The position numbers were made by a program, and so were the translations under genes. Below are positions 1-9,348 of a DNA stretch of 64,000 bases, one piece after another (within the stretch, counting starts at the first letter, position 1; every line of letters begins with the position of its first letter). A model generated the notes under the pieces. It did not search any database. It was not told where the DNA came from and was given only the letters and a program-made list of their open reading frames with translations. Where the stretch lies: assembly GCF_001013905.1 (NCBI RefSeq), contig NZ_LN831790.1, positions 2,432,001 through 2,496,000 on the forward strand, given 5' to 3'. Origin of the DNA: Streptomyces leeuwenhoekii (GTDB lineage: Bacteria > Actinomycetota > Actinomycetes > Streptomycetales > Streptomycetaceae).

Positions 1-2383
1 GCGTGCGCTTGGCGAACGCGGCGTTCCGCTCGCGGGCGGCACGCTTCTCCGCGATCTGGCGGGCCGTACGGTCCTCCTCGACCACGATGAAGTTGTCGCC
101 GGCGCCCGGGACGTTGGTCAGACCCAGGACCTGGACCGGCATCGACGGGCCGGCCTCGGCCACGTTGTTGCCGTTGTCGTCGAGCATGGCGCGGACACGG
201 CCGTAGGCGTCGCCGACCACCATCGTGTCGCCGACCCGCAGCGTGCCTCGCTGGACGAGGACCGTCGCCACGGCACCGCGGCCGCGGTCCAGACGGGACT
301 CGATCGCGATGCCCTGCGCGTCCTGGTTCGGGTTGGCCCGCAGGTCGAGCGAGGCGTCGGCGGTGAGGACGACGGCCTCCAGCAGGGAGTCGATGTGCAG
401 CCCCTGCTTGGCGGAGATGTCGACGAACATGGTGTCGCCGCCGTACTCCTCGGCCACCAGACCGTACTCGGTGAGCTGACCGCGCACCTTGGTCGGGTCG
501 GCGCCCTCGACGTCGATCTTGTTGACCGCGACCACGATCGGCACGTCGGCCGCCTTGGCGTGGTTCAGGGCCTCGACCGTCTGCGGCATCACACCGTCGT
601 TGGCCGCGACCACGAGGATCGCGATGTCCGTCGACCGCGCACCACGGGCACGCATGGCGGTGAACGCCTCGTGACCCGGGGTGTCGATGAAGGTGATCTT
701 CCGCTCTTCGTCGTTGACCTCGGTCGCGACCTGGTAGGCACCGATGTGCTGGGTGATGCCACCGGCCTCGCCCGCGATGACGTTCGTCTTGCGGATCGCG
801 TCGAGCAGCCGGGTCTTACCGTGGTCGACGTGACCCATGACGGTCACCACCGGCGGACGGACGACCAGGTCCTCCTCGGAGCCCTCGTCCTCGCCGAACT
901 CGATGTCGAAGGACTCGAGCAGCTCGCGGTCCTCCTCCTCCGGGCTGACGATCTGAACGGTGTAGTTCATCTCGCCGGCCAGGAGCTCCAGCGTCTCGTC
1001 GGAGACGGACTGGGTCGCGGTGACCATCTCGCCGAGGTTCATCATGACCGCGACGAGCGACGCCGGGTTGGCGTTGATCTTCTCCGCGAAGTCGGTGAGC
1101 GACGCACCGCGCGACAGGCGAATGGTCTCGCCGTTGCCGCGAGGCAGCATCACGCCGCCGACCGACGGGGCCTGCATGGCCTCGTACTCCTGACGGCGCT
1201 GCCGCTTCGACTTGCGGCCGCGGCGCGCGGGACCACCGGGACGGCCGAAGGCACCCTGCGTGCCACCACGGCCACCGGGACCACCGGGACGACCGCCGAA
1301 GCCGGGACGGCCACCGCCGCCACCGCCGAAGCCGCCGCCACCACCGGGACGACCGGCGAAACCGCCGCCGCCACCGGGACGACCGGCACCGCCGCCGCCA
1401 CCACCGGGACGGCCGGCGAAACCGCCGCCACCACCGGGACGACCGGCACCGCCGGGACGACCCGCACCGCCCGGACCACGGCCACCGGGGCCGCCGCCGG
1501 GACGCGGGCCGGCAGCGGGACGCTGCGGCATCATGCCGGGGTTGGGACGCGGGCCGCCGGGACCGGCGGGACGCGGTCCGCCCTGCGGACGCGGCATCGA
1601 ACCCGGGGTCGGACGGGAACCGCCCGGAGCCTGGGGACGGGGACCGCCGCCCTGGGCGCCGCCCGGACCCTGCGGACGCGGACCGGCGGCGCCGCCGGGC
1701 GCGGCCGGACGCGGGGCCTGCGGGCGGGGCGACTGGGGGCGCGCCATACCGGCGTTGCCACCGGAGGTGAAGGGGTTGTTGCCCGGGCGCGGACCGGCCG
1801 GGCGGGCACCCGGACGCGGCGCGGTGGCGCCGGGGCGTCCACCGCCCTGGCCACCGGGACGGCCCTGGCCGCCCTGCTGGCCCTGACCGGCACCCGGACG
1901 GGTACCACCGGGCTTGGGCGCGCCGGGACGGGCGCCGGCGGGCTTCGGCGCGGCCGGAGCCGGGGCGGACGGCGGAGCGGTGAACTCCGGAGCCGCGGGG
2001 GCCGGACGCGGCGCGGGCTTGGGGCCCGGCGTCGGACGCGGACCGGGGGCGGCCGGCGCGGGCGCCGACGGAGCCGCGGGCTGCTGGGCAGCCGGAGGCT
2101 TGGGGGCGGCCGGCCGCGGAGCAGCCGGACCGGCCGGACGTGCCGCCTGCGCCGGGGCCGGCGCGGCGGGCTTGGGGGCGGCCTTCTTCGGGGCCGCGGG
2201 CTTGGCGGCGGACTTGCCGTTGCCACCCTGCTGGAATGCGTCAGTCAGTTTGCGTACCACAGGCGCTTCGATCGTCGAAGACGCCGAACGGACGAATTCA
2301 CCGAGTTCCTGGAGCTTGGCCATGACGACCTTGCTCTCCACACCGAACTCCTTGGCGAGTTCGTATACCCGGACCTTAGCCAC
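1..2383 (-). CDS. infB: Translation initiation factor IF-2, 3' end cut off by window edge
   Basis: GTPase that brings initiator tRNA to the 30S subunit and promotes subunit joining in the cytoplasm. About 794 codons are visible and the C-terminal domains lie outside the window. The N-terminus ([12 protein letters not shown], about residues 4-15) is the IF2_N helix. It is followed by roughly 350 residues of Pro/Ala/Gly/Arg-rich linker containing short [12 protein letters not shown] repeats (positions 1220-1560), then a second IF2_N-like segment. The G domain shows GHVDHGKT (G1), GGITQHIG (G2), DTPGHEAF (G3) and NKID (G4). I chose the GTG at 2383 because AAGGAG lies just upstream and the IF2_N domain begins there. 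It follows ylxR and nusA in the usual nusA-infB operon order. The long low-complexity linker is normal for actinobacterial IF-2. Confidence 0.97.
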   Translation of the reverse strand, partial: MAKVRVYELAKEFGVESKVVMAKLQELGEFVRSASSTIEAPVVRKLTDAFQQGGNGKSAAKPAAPKKAAPKPAAPAPAQAARPAGPAAPRPAAPKPPAAQQPAAPSAPAPAAPGPRPTPGPKPAPRPAPAAPEFTAPPSAPAPAAPKPAGARPGAPKPGGTRPGAGQGQQGGQGRPGGQGGGRPGATAPRPGARPAGPRPGNNPFTSGGNAGMARPQSPRPQAPRPAAPGGAAGPRPQGPGGAQGGGPRPQAPGGSRPTPGSMPRPQGGPRPAGPGGPRPNPGMMPQRPAAGPRPGGGPGGRGPGGAGRPGGAGRPGGGGGFAGRPGGGGGGAGRPGGGGGFAGRPGGGGGFGGGGGGRPGFGGRPGGPGGRGGTQGAFGRPGGPARRGRKSKRQRRQEYEAMQAPSVGGVMLPRGNGETIRLSRGASLTDFAEKINANPASLVAVMMNLGEMVTATQSVSDETLELLAGEMNYTVQIVSPEEEDRELLESFDIEFGEDEGSEEDLVVRPPVVTVMGHVDHGKTRLLDAIRKTNVIAGEAGGITQHIGAYQVATEVNDEERKITFIDTPGHEAFTAMRARGARSTDIAILVVAANDGVMPQTVEALNHAKAADVPIVVAVNKIDVEGADPTKVRGQLTEYGLVAEEYGGDTMFVDISAKQGLHIDSLLEAVVLTADASLDLRANPNQDAQGIAIESRLDRGRGAVATVLVQRGTLRVGDTMVVGDAYGRVRAMLDDNGNNVAEAGPSMPVQVLGLTNVPGAGDNFIVVEEDRTARQIAEKRAARERNAAFAKRT

Positions 2384-2546
2384 TTCGCTCCTTTGAGGTC
2401 CGGGTTGCGGCCGGACCGTCGCTAGTTCATGGGCGTACTCATCGCGTACTCATCGAGTGCTCATCGCAATCTCGACCTGCTTTCGACTCGCGAGGTACCA
2501 GACCGCACGGGGTTCCGTGCGGCACGTCTTCCTTACCAGGTTGCCC

Positions 2547-2828
2547 TCAGCAACCCTGTGCCTGCTCGACGTGATGGCGCAACGCCTTTACGTCGAGCGG
2601 TCCCGGGACGCGCAGTGCCCTCGGGAACGCCCGGCGGCGTACCGCCTGGTCGAGACAGACCGTGGCGGGGTGCACATACGCACCCCGGCCGGGCAGCGTA
2701 CCGCGAGGATCGGGGACGCATGCGCCCTCGATCGCCACGATCCGCAGCAGCTCGTTCTTGACCGCTCGCTCCCGGCACCCCACACAGGTGCGTTCTGGGC
2801 ATGCGCGGGCTGGCGTCCGGCCAGACAC
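2547..2828 (-). CDS. ylxR: YlxR/RnpM family small RNA-binding protein (DUF448)
   Basis: Small basic protein of 93 residues. It carries the family signature [11 protein letters not shown] near the N-terminus, followed by KNELLRIV and a GRGAYVHP segment. YlxR proteins bind RNA; in Firmicutes a member (RnpM) binds RNase P RNA, and the general role is in translation and transcription homeostasis. The start is the GTG at 2828. The gene sits between nusA and infB, the position it occupies in most bacteria, and is co-transcribed with them. It ends 163 nt before the infB start. A longer frame overlapping it on the same strand has no recognisable protein and is discarded. Confidence 0.9.
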   Translation of the reverse strand: MSGRTPARACPERTCVGCRERAVKNELLRIVAIEGACVPDPRGTLPGRGAYVHPATVCLDQAVRRRAFPRALRVPGPLDVKALRHHVEQAQGC

Positions 2829-2977
2829 TTCTCAGTCTACCTCCCCGGGCCGACCTCACCCCTTCGGGGGAAGAATCGAACACGTGGCGCGCTGGAAGCT
2901 GTCGTGATCTCAGCGCTCCACGGCCCGGATCTATTCCCCGGTCGGCCCAACGATCTCTTTCCCGGCCGGGCGCCGGG

Positions 2978-3964
2978 CTATTCCGCCGGCTGCTCGGTGT
3001 CCGGGCGGATGTCGATGCGCCAGCCGGTCAGCCGGGCCGCGAGCCGGGCGTTCTGCCCTTCCTTGCCGATCGCCAGCGAGAGCTGGTAGTCAGGCACGGT
3101 CACGCGGGCGGACCGGGACGCCATGTCCACGATCTCCACCTTGGAGACGCGGGCGGGCGAGAGGGCGTGCGCCACCATCTCGGCCGGGTCGTCCGACCAG
3201 TCGACGATGTCGATCTTCTCACCGTTCAGCTCGCCCATGACATTGCGCACACGGCCGCCCATCGGGCCGATGCAGGCCCCCTTGGCGTTCAGCCCGGAGC
3301 GGGTGGAACGGACGGCGATCTTGGTGCGGTGACCGGCCTCGCGGGCGATCGCGGCGATCTCGACGGACCCGTCGGCGATCTCCGGCACCTCCAGGGCGAA
3401 GAGCTTCTTCACCAGATTGGGGTGGGTCCGGGACAGGGTCACGGACGGGCCGCGGACGCCCTTGGCCACCCGTACGACGTACGACCGCAGGCGCATGCCG
3501 TGCGGGTAGGTCTCGCCGGGGACCTGCTCCTGCACGGGCAGGATGGCCTCCAGCTTGCCGATGTCGACGAGGACGTTCTTCGGGTCGCGGCCCTGCTGGA
3601 CCACGCCGGTGACGATGTCGCCCTCGCGGCCGGCGTACTCGCCGAGCGTCGCGTCGTCCTCGGCGTCGCGCAGCCGCTGCAGGATGACCTGCTTGGCGGT
3701 GGTGGCGGCGATACGGCCGAAGCCGGACGGGGTGTCGTCGAACTCGCGGGGCTCCCGGCCCTCTTCGAGGTCCTCGGGGTCCTCCTTCGCCCACACGGTC
3801 ACATGCCCGGTCTCCCGGTTGAGCTCCACGCGCGCGTGCCGGCGGCTTCCCTCGGTGCGGTGGTAGGCGATGAGGAGGGCCGACTCGATCGCCTCGACCA
3901 GCAGGTCGAAGGAGATCTCTTTCTCCCGTACCAAGCCCCGCAGGGCGCTCATGTCGATGTCCAC
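2978..3964 (-). CDS. nusA: Transcription termination/antitermination factor NusA
   Basis: RNA polymerase-associated factor that modulates pausing, intrinsic termination and antitermination. The 328-residue protein begins with the N-terminal RNAP-binding domain ([23 protein letters not shown]). It continues with an S1 domain ([11 protein letters not shown], about residues 120-190) and two KH domains ([44 protein letters not shown]). As is usual in actinobacteria there are no C-terminal acidic repeats. The open frame extends upstream through rimP, but I place the start at the GTG at 3964. GAGGAGG lies correctly spaced before it, the conserved N-terminus begins there, and the rimP stop is immediately upstream. 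Confidence 0.96.
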   Translation of the reverse strand: MDIDMSALRGLVREKEISFDLLVEAIESALLIAYHRTEGSRRHARVELNRETGHVTVWAKEDPEDLEEGREPREFDDTPSGFGRIAATTAKQVILQRLRDAEDDATLGEYAGREGDIVTGVVQQGRDPKNVLVDIGKLEAILPVQEQVPGETYPHGMRLRSYVVRVAKGVRGPSVTLSRTHPNLVKKLFALEVPEIADGSVEIAAIAREAGHRTKIAVRSTRSGLNAKGACIGPMGGRVRNVMGELNGEKIDIVDWSDDPAEMVAHALSPARVSKVEIVDMASRSARVTVPDYQLSLAIGKEGQNARLAARLTGWRIDIRPDTEQPAE

Positions 3965-3966
3965 GG

Positions 3967-4476
3967 CTACGCCTCCTCTTCCTTCTTGTGGGACGTGTCG
4001 TCCTTGCGGTTGAACTCGACCTGCACGCGCGCCCGGGCGATGTCGCCGAAGGCGAGTCTGCGTGCGGTGGGCTTGCGCCCCTTGACCCCGGGGACCTCGA
4101 CGTCGACACCGTCGCCGTCGACGGTCAGGATCCTGGCCACCAGTTCGCCGCCCTCGGTGAGCTGGAACTTCACCAGCCGGCCGGTGGCGCGCACGTAGTG
4201 CCGGTGTTCCGTGAGGAGGCGTTCCGCGCCCGGGGTTCCCACTTCGAGGGTGTACTCGCCCTCGCCCATCGCGTCCGTCTCGTCGAGCTTCGCCGAGAGC
4301 GCGCGGCTCACATCGGCGATCCGGTCCAGATCGGCACCGGTGTCGGAGTCGACGACGACGCGCAGCACCCGCTTGCGTCCGACCGAGTCCACCGCGATCT
4401 CCTCGAGATCCAGACCCTGGGAGGTGACGAGCGGTTCCAGCAGTTCTCGCAGCCTCTCGCTCTGGGTGGTGCTCAT
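3967..4476 (-). CDS. rimP: Ribosome maturation factor RimP
   Basis: Required for maturation of the 30S ribosomal subunit. The 169-residue protein has the RimP N-domain ([21 protein letters not shown], then VLRVVVDSD, residues about 7-60) with [10 protein letters not shown] and the GTPGAERLL motif near residue 81. A C-terminal SH3-like domain ends in an acidic/lysine tail. The ATG at 4476 is preceded by GAGGAG. It is the first gene of the leftward rimP-nusA-ylxR-infB operon, and its stop nearly abuts the nusA start, suggesting translational coupling. Confidence 0.95.
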   Translation of the reverse strand: MSTTQSERLRELLEPLVTSQGLDLEEIAVDSVGRKRVLRVVVDSDTGADLDRIADVSRALSAKLDETDAMGEGEYTLEVGTPGAERLLTEHRHYVRATGRLVKFQLTEGGELVARILTVDGDGVDVEVPGVKGRKPTARRLAFGDIARARVQVEFNRKDDTSHKKEEEA

Positions 4477-4805
4477 CCGGGTGACTCCTCGGCCGCGTGT
4501 GCTGTTGTGGGATGGTCGCGTGTCTGGTCAAAGGGTATCCGGTCCGGGAGGGTGTTGCCGTCCACCGTGCCGTCCACCCGGGCAGCGCGGCCGCGGCGAG
4601 CGGTGCCGCTGAGTGGTGCGGGGCGCGTGCCCGGGTACCGTGATCACGGACGGGCCGTTTCGCGTCCTGATCGCTTCGAGTCGCTCCGGTTCGTTCCCTG
4701 CCGTCTTTCGACCCCTGCCAACTCCCCTTTTTCCGCCTTCGTTTCGTATTTTCAGTCGCGTATTTTCAGCTATTCGTTTGGTACGAGTTCCCGAGGACGT
4801 CCGCC
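4477..4805. other. Divergent intergenic region with a short direct repeat
   Basis: This 329-nt gap separates leftward rimP from the rightward lipoprotein gene and must hold promoters for both. Its right half (about 4690-4790) is clearly AT-richer than the rest of the window. It contains CGTATTTTCAG twice (4745-4755 and 4759-4769), a 14-nt period. I could not assign -35/-10 pairs with confidence, and no small gene is supported here. Confidence 0.5.
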
Positions 4806-5333
4806 GTGCCGCCGTTCACCTCATCGCCGCGCACCCGCCCGGGGCCGCGCAGAAGGAGCCTGCTCGCCTCCGCCGCCGGGGCCGCCCTGCTCGCGGGCTG
4901 CTCGGCCGGGCCCGGGTCCGACGGCACGGGCGGCAGCCCGGCGGCCGCCGCCCGGGTACGCGCGCGTGCCGCCCGCGACAGCGAGTGGCTGGCCGCGCGG
5001 TACGACGCGGTGATCGCCGCCCATCCCGGGCTCGCCGCGCGGCTGCGGCCGTTGCGGGAGGAGGTCGTGCGGCACGCGGAGGCGTTCGGTGGCGGCACCG
5101 CGCCCGCCCCGCGGACCTCCCCGGCCCAGGTCTCACCCTCCGCTTCCCCGCCGGCCGCCGTGCCGGGGAACGAGAAGGACGCCCTCGCCGGACTCGCCGC
5201 GGCCGAGCGGGAGCTGGCCGGGCGGCGGACCGGGGCACTGGCGGACGTACCGGGCGAGTTGGCGCGGCTGCTGGCCTCCGTGGCGGCGGCCGGGGCGGCG
5301 CACGTCTATCTGCTGACGGAGGACCACGGGTGA
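4806..5333 (+). CDS. Putative secreted lipoprotein, function unknown
   Basis: A 175-residue protein with a twin-arginine-like RRRSLLA followed by a hydrophobic stretch and a lipobox LLAGC (Cys32), so it is predicted to be exported and lipid-anchored. The mature part is Ala/Arg-rich and helical, broken by a Pro/Ser-rich linker near residue 105. No catalytic motif is visible. The start is the GTG at 4806. The last codons overlap the start of the next gene (GTGA), implying translational coupling with the ferritin-like protein. The pair lies between rimP and proS, a conserved arrangement in Streptomyces. No function can be given. Confidence 0.8.
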   Translation: MPPFTSSPRTRPGPRRRSLLASAAGAALLAGCSAGPGSDGTGGSPAAAARVRARAARDSEWLAARYDAVIAAHPGLAARLRPLREEVVRHAEAFGGGTAPAPRTSPAQVSPSASPPAAVPGNEKDALAGLAAAERELAGRRTGALADVPGELARLLASVAAAGAAHVYLLTEDHG

Positions 5334-5800
5334 GCGAGGCGAGAAAGCGGGAGCTGGACGCCCTCCAGGCGGCGCTGGCGGCCGAGCACGCGGCGGTGTA
5401 CGGCTACGGAGTCGTGGGCGGCCGGATCGGCGCGGAGCGGCGCGCTCAGGCGCGCGCGGCCTTCGACGCGCACCGGGCGCGCCGGGACGCGCTGGTGCGG
5501 CAGGTGCGGGAGCGGGGTGGCGAGCCGGTCGCCGCGGCCGCGGGTTACGCGCTGCCCTTCCCGGTGCCGGACGCGGCCGCGGCGGTGCGGCTGGCGGCCG
5601 AGCTGGAGGACAGGGTGGCCGGTGTCTACTCCGACCTGGTGCGCGCCGCCGCCGGTGAGCGGCGGGCCGCGGCGGCGGACGCGCTGCGGGAGGCGGCGGT
5701 CCGTGCCGTCGGCTGGCGGGGCGAGAGCGTAGCCTTCCCTGGTCTCGCCGAGCGGGTCGGTGCCGCCGGCCCGTCGGCCCCGGCGTCACCGACGGCGTGA
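5330..5800 (+). CDS. Ferritin-like helical protein (DUF4439 type)
   Basis: A 156-residue protein that begins at the GTG at 5330, inside the stop of the preceding lipoprotein gene. The sequence is almost entirely helical. It has an ALQAALAAEHAAVYGYGVVGGRIG segment typical of ferritin-like DUF4439 proteins, a second helix pair with AFDAHRARRDALV, and AELEDRVAGVYSDLV. Glu and His spaced on the first two helices could bind a metal, but I cannot confirm a complete di-iron site. The family role is unknown. Translational coupling to a lipoprotein suggests the two act together. Confidence 0.75.
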   Translation: MSEARKRELDALQAALAAEHAAVYGYGVVGGRIGAERRAQARAAFDAHRARRDALVRQVRERGGEPVAAAAGYALPFPVPDAAAAVRLAAELEDRVAGVYSDLVRAAAGERRAAAADALREAAVRAVGWRGESVAFPGLAERVGAAGPSAPASPTA

Positions 5801-5899
5801 CGGACACGGGAGGACACCCACGGGGCGGGCCCTGCGGGACTCGGGGGCCCGGGACGGCTCCGACGGGACGGACACGTACGCGAAGGGAACGGCTCGCGC

Positions 5900-6802
5900 A
5901 TGGCATTCGAACCGCCGCGGCGCCTGGTCAGGGCGCTCGGTGAGACGGCACCGGACGGTGACGGCTGGCTGGAGAGGCTGCCCGAGCTGGCGCGACAGGC
6001 CGTCGCGCTACGCGAGTTGACCGTCGAGCGGGTGCAGGTGCCCGGCGGGCGCAGCAGCCTGGTGGTGCTGGTGCGGCGGGCGGACGGGTCGCCTGCGGTG
6101 CTGAAGCTGGCCCCGCCGCGGGCGCGTCCGCTCAGCGAGCGGGTGGCGCTCGCGCACTGGGGCGGCCGGGGCGCGGTGCAGGTGCTCGACGAACCGGACC
6201 CGACCGAGGGCGTCCTGCTGCTGGAACGGCTGCACCCGGACGTGTCGGTGCGGTCGCTCCCGGAGGCCAAGGCCCTGCTGGAGGCGGCGGGCACGCTGCG
6301 GCGGCTGTGGGTGGAGCCGCCCGCCGGGCACCGGTTCGAGACGGTGGCGGAGCGGACCGGGCGGCAGGCCGAGGCCATGCGGTCGGCCGCCGCGGCCGAT
6401 CCGGAGGCGGCGCCGCTGGTGGAGGCGGCGCTCGCGATCCGTGAGGAGCTGCTGGTCCGGCCGCCCGAAGGGGTCCTGTTGCACGGCACGTTCCGGCAGA
6501 GCAAGGTGCTGGCCGGGGACCGGACGCCGTGGCTGGCCGTCGGGCCGGATCCGGTGGTCGGCGAGAGCGCCTTCGACCTGGCGCGGCTGGTGCGGGACCG
6601 GGTGGAGGACCTGATCGCCCAGCCGTCGGGCGCGGCGACCACGCGGCGGCGGATCAAGCGGCTCGCGGAGTCGCTGGAGGTCGACCAGGAACGGCTGCGC
6701 GGCTGGACGCTGTTCCGGGCGGTGGAGTCGGGCGTACGGGCCCGCAGGGTCGGCCGGGAGAAGGACGCGGAGCTGCTGCTGGAGTTCGCGGGCTGGCTGT
6801 AG
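5900..6802 (+). CDS. APH(6)-like kinase-fold protein lacking catalytic residues
   Basis: A 300-residue protein with the overall pattern of the streptomycin/hydroxyurea phosphotransferase (APH_6_hur) family. It shows an N-lobe with SSLVVLVRRADGSPAVLKLAPP, EGVLLLERLHP, and a C-lobe with VLLHGTFRQSKVL, PWLAVGPDPVVGE and FDLARLVRDR. In active members the C-lobe reads HGDxxxxN then AIDP. Here the catalytic Asp is Thr197, the metal-binding Asn is Lys202 and the second Asp is Gly215, so phosphotransfer is unlikely. The gene stands between the ferritin-like gene and a shared terminator with proS. It is probably a pseudokinase with a binding or regulatory role rather than a resistance enzyme. Confidence 0.8.
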   Translation: MAFEPPRRLVRALGETAPDGDGWLERLPELARQAVALRELTVERVQVPGGRSSLVVLVRRADGSPAVLKLAPPRARPLSERVALAHWGGRGAVQVLDEPDPTEGVLLLERLHPDVSVRSLPEAKALLEAAGTLRRLWVEPPAGHRFETVAERTGRQAEAMRSAAAADPEAAPLVEAALAIREELLVRPPEGVLLHGTFRQSKVLAGDRTPWLAVGPDPVVGESAFDLARLVRDRVEDLIAQPSGAATTRRRIKRLAESLEVDQERLRGWTLFRAVESGVRARRVGREKDAELLLEFAGWL

Positions 6803-6892
6803 TCCGCGGGCCCGCGGTGAGGGCCCGCCGCGGAGGTCCGGTCCCGCCTGCCCGGGTACACGCGACGGGCCGTCGGCACAGGCCCCGGGGGC

Positions 6893-6936
6893 GCGACACG
6901 GGCCCGCCCGCACTGCGCGGGCGGGCCCCGTGTCGC
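6893..6936. terminator. Bidirectional terminator between the pseudokinase gene and proS
   Basis: A strong hairpin. The left arm GCGACACGGGCCCGCCCGC (6893-6911) pairs with 6917-6936 with a single bulged base and a five-base loop. It lies between the convergent pseudokinase gene (+) and proS (-), so it can end transcription in both directions. There is no T-tract, as is usual for Streptomyces. Confidence 0.75.
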
Positions 6937-6942
6937 GTCCGC

Positions 6943-8643
6943 TCAGGCGGTGAGGCGGGCGACGGCCTCCTCGACCGGCAGTTCCTCGCGCTCGCCGGTG
7001 CGGCGGTCCTTGAGCTCGACGACGCCCTCGCCCGCGCGTCGTCCGGCGACCAGGATGGTCGGTACGCCGATCAGCTCGGCGTCGGTGAACTTCACACCCG
7101 GGGAGACCCCGGCCCGGTCGTCCACCAGGACGCGGAGGCCGGCGGCGGCCAGCTTGCCGGAGACGTCGAGCGCCACCTCGGTCTGGAGGGCCTTGCCGGC
7201 GGCGACCACGTGGACGTCGGCCGGGGCGACCTCCCTGGGCCAGACCAGGCCCTTGTCGTCGGCGTGCTGCTCGGCGAGCGCGGCGACGGCGCGGGAGACG
7301 CCGATGCCGTAGGAGCCCATGGTGACGCGGACCGGCTTGCCGTTCTGGCCGAGGACGTCCAGCTTGAGGGCGTCGGCGTACTTGCGGCCGAGCTGGAAGA
7401 TGTGGCCGATCTCGATGGCGCGGTCCAGCTTGAGGCCGGTGCCGCACTTCGGGCAGGGGTCGCCCTCCTGGACGACCACGACGTCGACGTACTCGTCGAC
7501 CTCGAAGTCGCGGCCCGCGACGACGTTCCTGGTGTGCGTGCCGGGCTTGTTGGCTCCGGTGATCCAGGCGGTGCCCGGGGCCACCCGCGGGTCGGCGACG
7601 TAGCGGACCTTCTCCAGGCCCTTCGGGCCGACGTAGCCGCGGACGAGGTCGGGGCGGGCGGCGAAGTCCGTCTCGGTGACCATCTCGACGACCGCCGGGG
7701 CGAAGTGGGCCTCGACCTTGTCCATGTCGACCTCGCGGTCGCCGGGGACACCGACGGCGACGATCTCGCCGTCGACCTTGACCAGGAGGTTCTTCAGGGT
7801 CGCGGAGGCCGGGACGCCGAGCGCGGCGGCGAGGGTCTCGATGGTGGGGGTGTCCGGGGTGGGGATGTCCTCGGCGGCCGGCACGTCCGCGGCGTCCACC
7901 GGCTTCAGCTCGTACGTGATCGCCTCGGTGTTGGCGGCGAAGTCGCAGTGCGGGCAGTCGGCGAAGGTGTCCTCGCCGGCGTCGGCCGGGGCGAGGAACT
8001 CCTCCGACTTGGAGCCGCCCATGGCGCCGGCGGTGGCGGCGCAGATGCGGTAGTCGAGACCGAGGCGCTCGAAGATGCGCTGGTACGCCTGGCGGTGCAG
8101 GGCGTAGGACTCGGCGAGGCCCTCGTCGGCGACGTCGAAGGAGTAGGAGTCCTTCATCAGGAACTCCCGGCCGCGCAGGATGCCGGCCCGGGGGCGGGCC
8201 TCGTCCCGGTACTTGTTCTGGATCTGGTACAGGATGACCGGCAGGTCCTTGTAGGAGGACGCCTGGTCCTTCACCAGGAGGGTGAAGATCTCCTCGTGGG
8301 TGGGGCCGAGGAGGTAGTCGCCGCCCTTGCGGTCCTTCAGGCGGAACAGCTCGGGGCCGTACTCGTCCCAGCGGCCGGTCGCCTCGTAGGGCTCGCGGGG
8401 CAGGATGGCGGGGAGCAGCACCTCCTGGGCGCCGATGGCGTCCATCTCCTCGCGGACGATCCGCTCGACGTTGGCGAGGACCTTCCTGCCGAGCGGCAGC
8501 CAGGTCCAGATGCCGGCGGCGGTGCGGCGGACGTAGCCGGCGCGGACGAGCAGCTTGTGGCTGAGGACCTCGGCGTCCGCCGGGTCGTCGCGCAACGTCT
8601 TCGCCAACAACTGGGACATGCGCTGGACCGGTGCGTTCGCCAT
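6943..8643 (-). CDS. proS: Prolyl-tRNA synthetase
   Basis: Charges tRNA-Pro with proline in the cytoplasm. The 566-residue protein has class II motif 1 ([16 protein letters not shown]), motif 2 ([24 protein letters not shown]) and motif 3 ([12 protein letters not shown]). There is an inserted YbaK-like editing domain between motifs 2 and 3, around residues 225-400, and a C-terminal anticodon-binding domain. Length and insertion match the bacterial type. The open frame extends upstream, but the ATG at 8643 ([10 protein letters not shown]) is preceded by AGGAGA and matches the family N-terminus. Confidence 0.97.
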   Translation of the reverse strand: MANAPVQRMSQLLAKTLRDDPADAEVLSHKLLVRAGYVRRTAAGIWTWLPLGRKVLANVERIVREEMDAIGAQEVLLPAILPREPYEATGRWDEYGPELFRLKDRKGGDYLLGPTHEEIFTLLVKDQASSYKDLPVILYQIQNKYRDEARPRAGILRGREFLMKDSYSFDVADEGLAESYALHRQAYQRIFERLGLDYRICAATAGAMGGSKSEEFLAPADAGEDTFADCPHCDFAANTEAITYELKPVDAADVPAAEDIPTPDTPTIETLAAALGVPASATLKNLLVKVDGEIVAVGVPGDREVDMDKVEAHFAPAVVEMVTETDFAARPDLVRGYVGPKGLEKVRYVADPRVAPGTAWITGANKPGTHTRNVVAGRDFEVDEYVDVVVVQEGDPCPKCGTGLKLDRAIEIGHIFQLGRKYADALKLDVLGQNGKPVRVTMGSYGIGVSRAVAALAEQHADDKGLVWPREVAPADVHVVAAGKALQTEVALDVSGKLAAAGLRVLVDDRAGVSPGVKFTDAELIGVPTILVAGRRAGEGVVELKDRRTGEREELPVEEAVARLTA

Positions 8644-8664
8644 GGTTCTCGTATCTCCTGCTGC

Positions 8665-8708
8665 TGGGGGTCCCCCTCGCTCGAGCGGCGCCGAGAGCCT
8701 GGGGGAGG
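8665..8708. repeat. Streptomyces-type dispersed intergenic palindrome
   Basis: The sequence upstream of proS has a nested palindromic structure: GGGGGTCCCCC, CTCGCTCGAG, and CGAGAGCCTGGGGGAG. Very similar CTCCCCC...CTCTCGGC...CTCGAGCG...GGGGGACC elements recur between genes in many Streptomyces genomes. The assignment as a dispersed repeat is from recall, since I see only one copy here. It may act as an RNA hairpin in the proS leader or be a parasitic repeat. Confidence 0.5.
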
Positions 8709-8764
8709 GTGATGGCAAACGAGGTTAGCCGGGCGGTCCGGCGCGGCGGAAATCGGCCGGGAGG

Positions 8765-9295
8765 TCAGCGCCTGCGCAGCGGGAGGGGGGCGCCCATCAC
8801 GGCGTAGGGCTTGGCGGCGCTGGGGAAGACGACCTGGCGGGCGAGGTCCCGGTAGCCGAGGGAGCGGTACAGGGCGCGGGCCGGGCTCTCGGTGTCGATG
8901 GCCGACAGGATGGAGCGGGGCTCGTCGGCGCCGTCGGTGATGGCGGTGATCAGGGTGCGGCCGATGCCGCGGTTCTGGTGGTGCGGGTGGACGTGCAGTT
9001 CGGTGATGACGAAGGAGTCGTCGAGCCACTCCTCGTGGTCCTGGGCGCGCAGATAGGGCTCGACGACGGTGGACCACCAGTGGGTGCGGTCGTTGGGCAT
9101 GCCGTAGACGAAGCCGACGAGGTCGTCTCCGACGGTGGCGCCGAGGGCGCGGGCGCCCGGGTAGGTCATGTGGCGCAGGACGATCTGGCGGCGTACGGCG
9201 ACCTCGTCGGGACCCAGGCCGAAGGCGGCGGCCTGGACCGCGAGGGCTTCGTCTACGTGGGCGGGCAGGTCCAGGGGGCCGATCGCGAGGTCCAT
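8765..9295 (-). CDS. GNAT family N-acetyltransferase
   Basis: A 176-residue acetyltransferase. The acetyl-CoA binding motif A is ITELHVHPHHQNRGIGRTLI (about residues 107-126), with the R/QxxGxG loop intact. ARALYRSLGYRD near the C-terminus is the usual GNAT motif B. The substrate is unknown. The ATG at 9295 has no Shine-Dalgarno sequence. A TAGGCT -10-like hexamer ends seven bases upstream, so the mRNA is probably leaderless. It is separate from the second GNAT gene to its right. Confidence 0.85.
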   Translation of the reverse strand: MDLAIGPLDLPAHVDEALAVQAAAFGLGPDEVAVRRQIVLRHMTYPGARALGATVGDDLVGFVYGMPNDRTHWWSTVVEPYLRAQDHEEWLDDSFVITELHVHPHHQNRGIGRTLITAITDGADEPRSILSAIDTESPARALYRSLGYRDLARQVVFPSAAKPYAVMGAPLPLRRR

Positions 9296-9302
9296 GGCGG
9301 GG

Positions 9303-9308
9303 AGCCTA
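9303..9308 (-). promoter_or_regulatory. Candidate -10 box for a leaderless GNAT mRNA
   Basis: TAGGCT on the minus strand fits the TANNNT consensus and lies 7 nt before the ATG at 9295, where no ribosome binding site is visible. This spacing puts the transcription start at or next to the start codon. Confidence 0.45.
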
Positions 9309-9348
9309 CCCGCGTGCGCCGGGCGCATGGCGGCCAAGTCCCCACTCG

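Noticed and set aside
1220..1560. Repetitive DNA that might look like a repeat array
   Set aside because: It encodes the Gly/Pro/Arg linker of IF-2 with imperfect codon-level repeats; no spacers, so not CRISPR.
395..2425. Long plus-strand open frames opposite infB
   Set aside because: Low-complexity Thr/Gly/Arg composition produced by reading the GC-rich IF-2 linker backwards; the minus-strand protein is clearly IF-2.
3964..4531. N-terminal extension of NusA through rimP
   Set aside because: The extension is the out-of-frame shadow of rimP; a strong ribosome site and the conserved NusA start are at 3964.
5900..6802. Aminoglycoside resistance gene
   Set aside because: Family resemblance is real but the catalytic Asp, metal Asn and second Asp are all replaced, so a resistance function is not supported.
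6529..8712. Open frame of about 700 codons opposite proS
   Set aside because: Mirror of the prolyl-tRNA synthetase gene with no recognisable domain; Streptomyces codon bias often yields such antisense frames.
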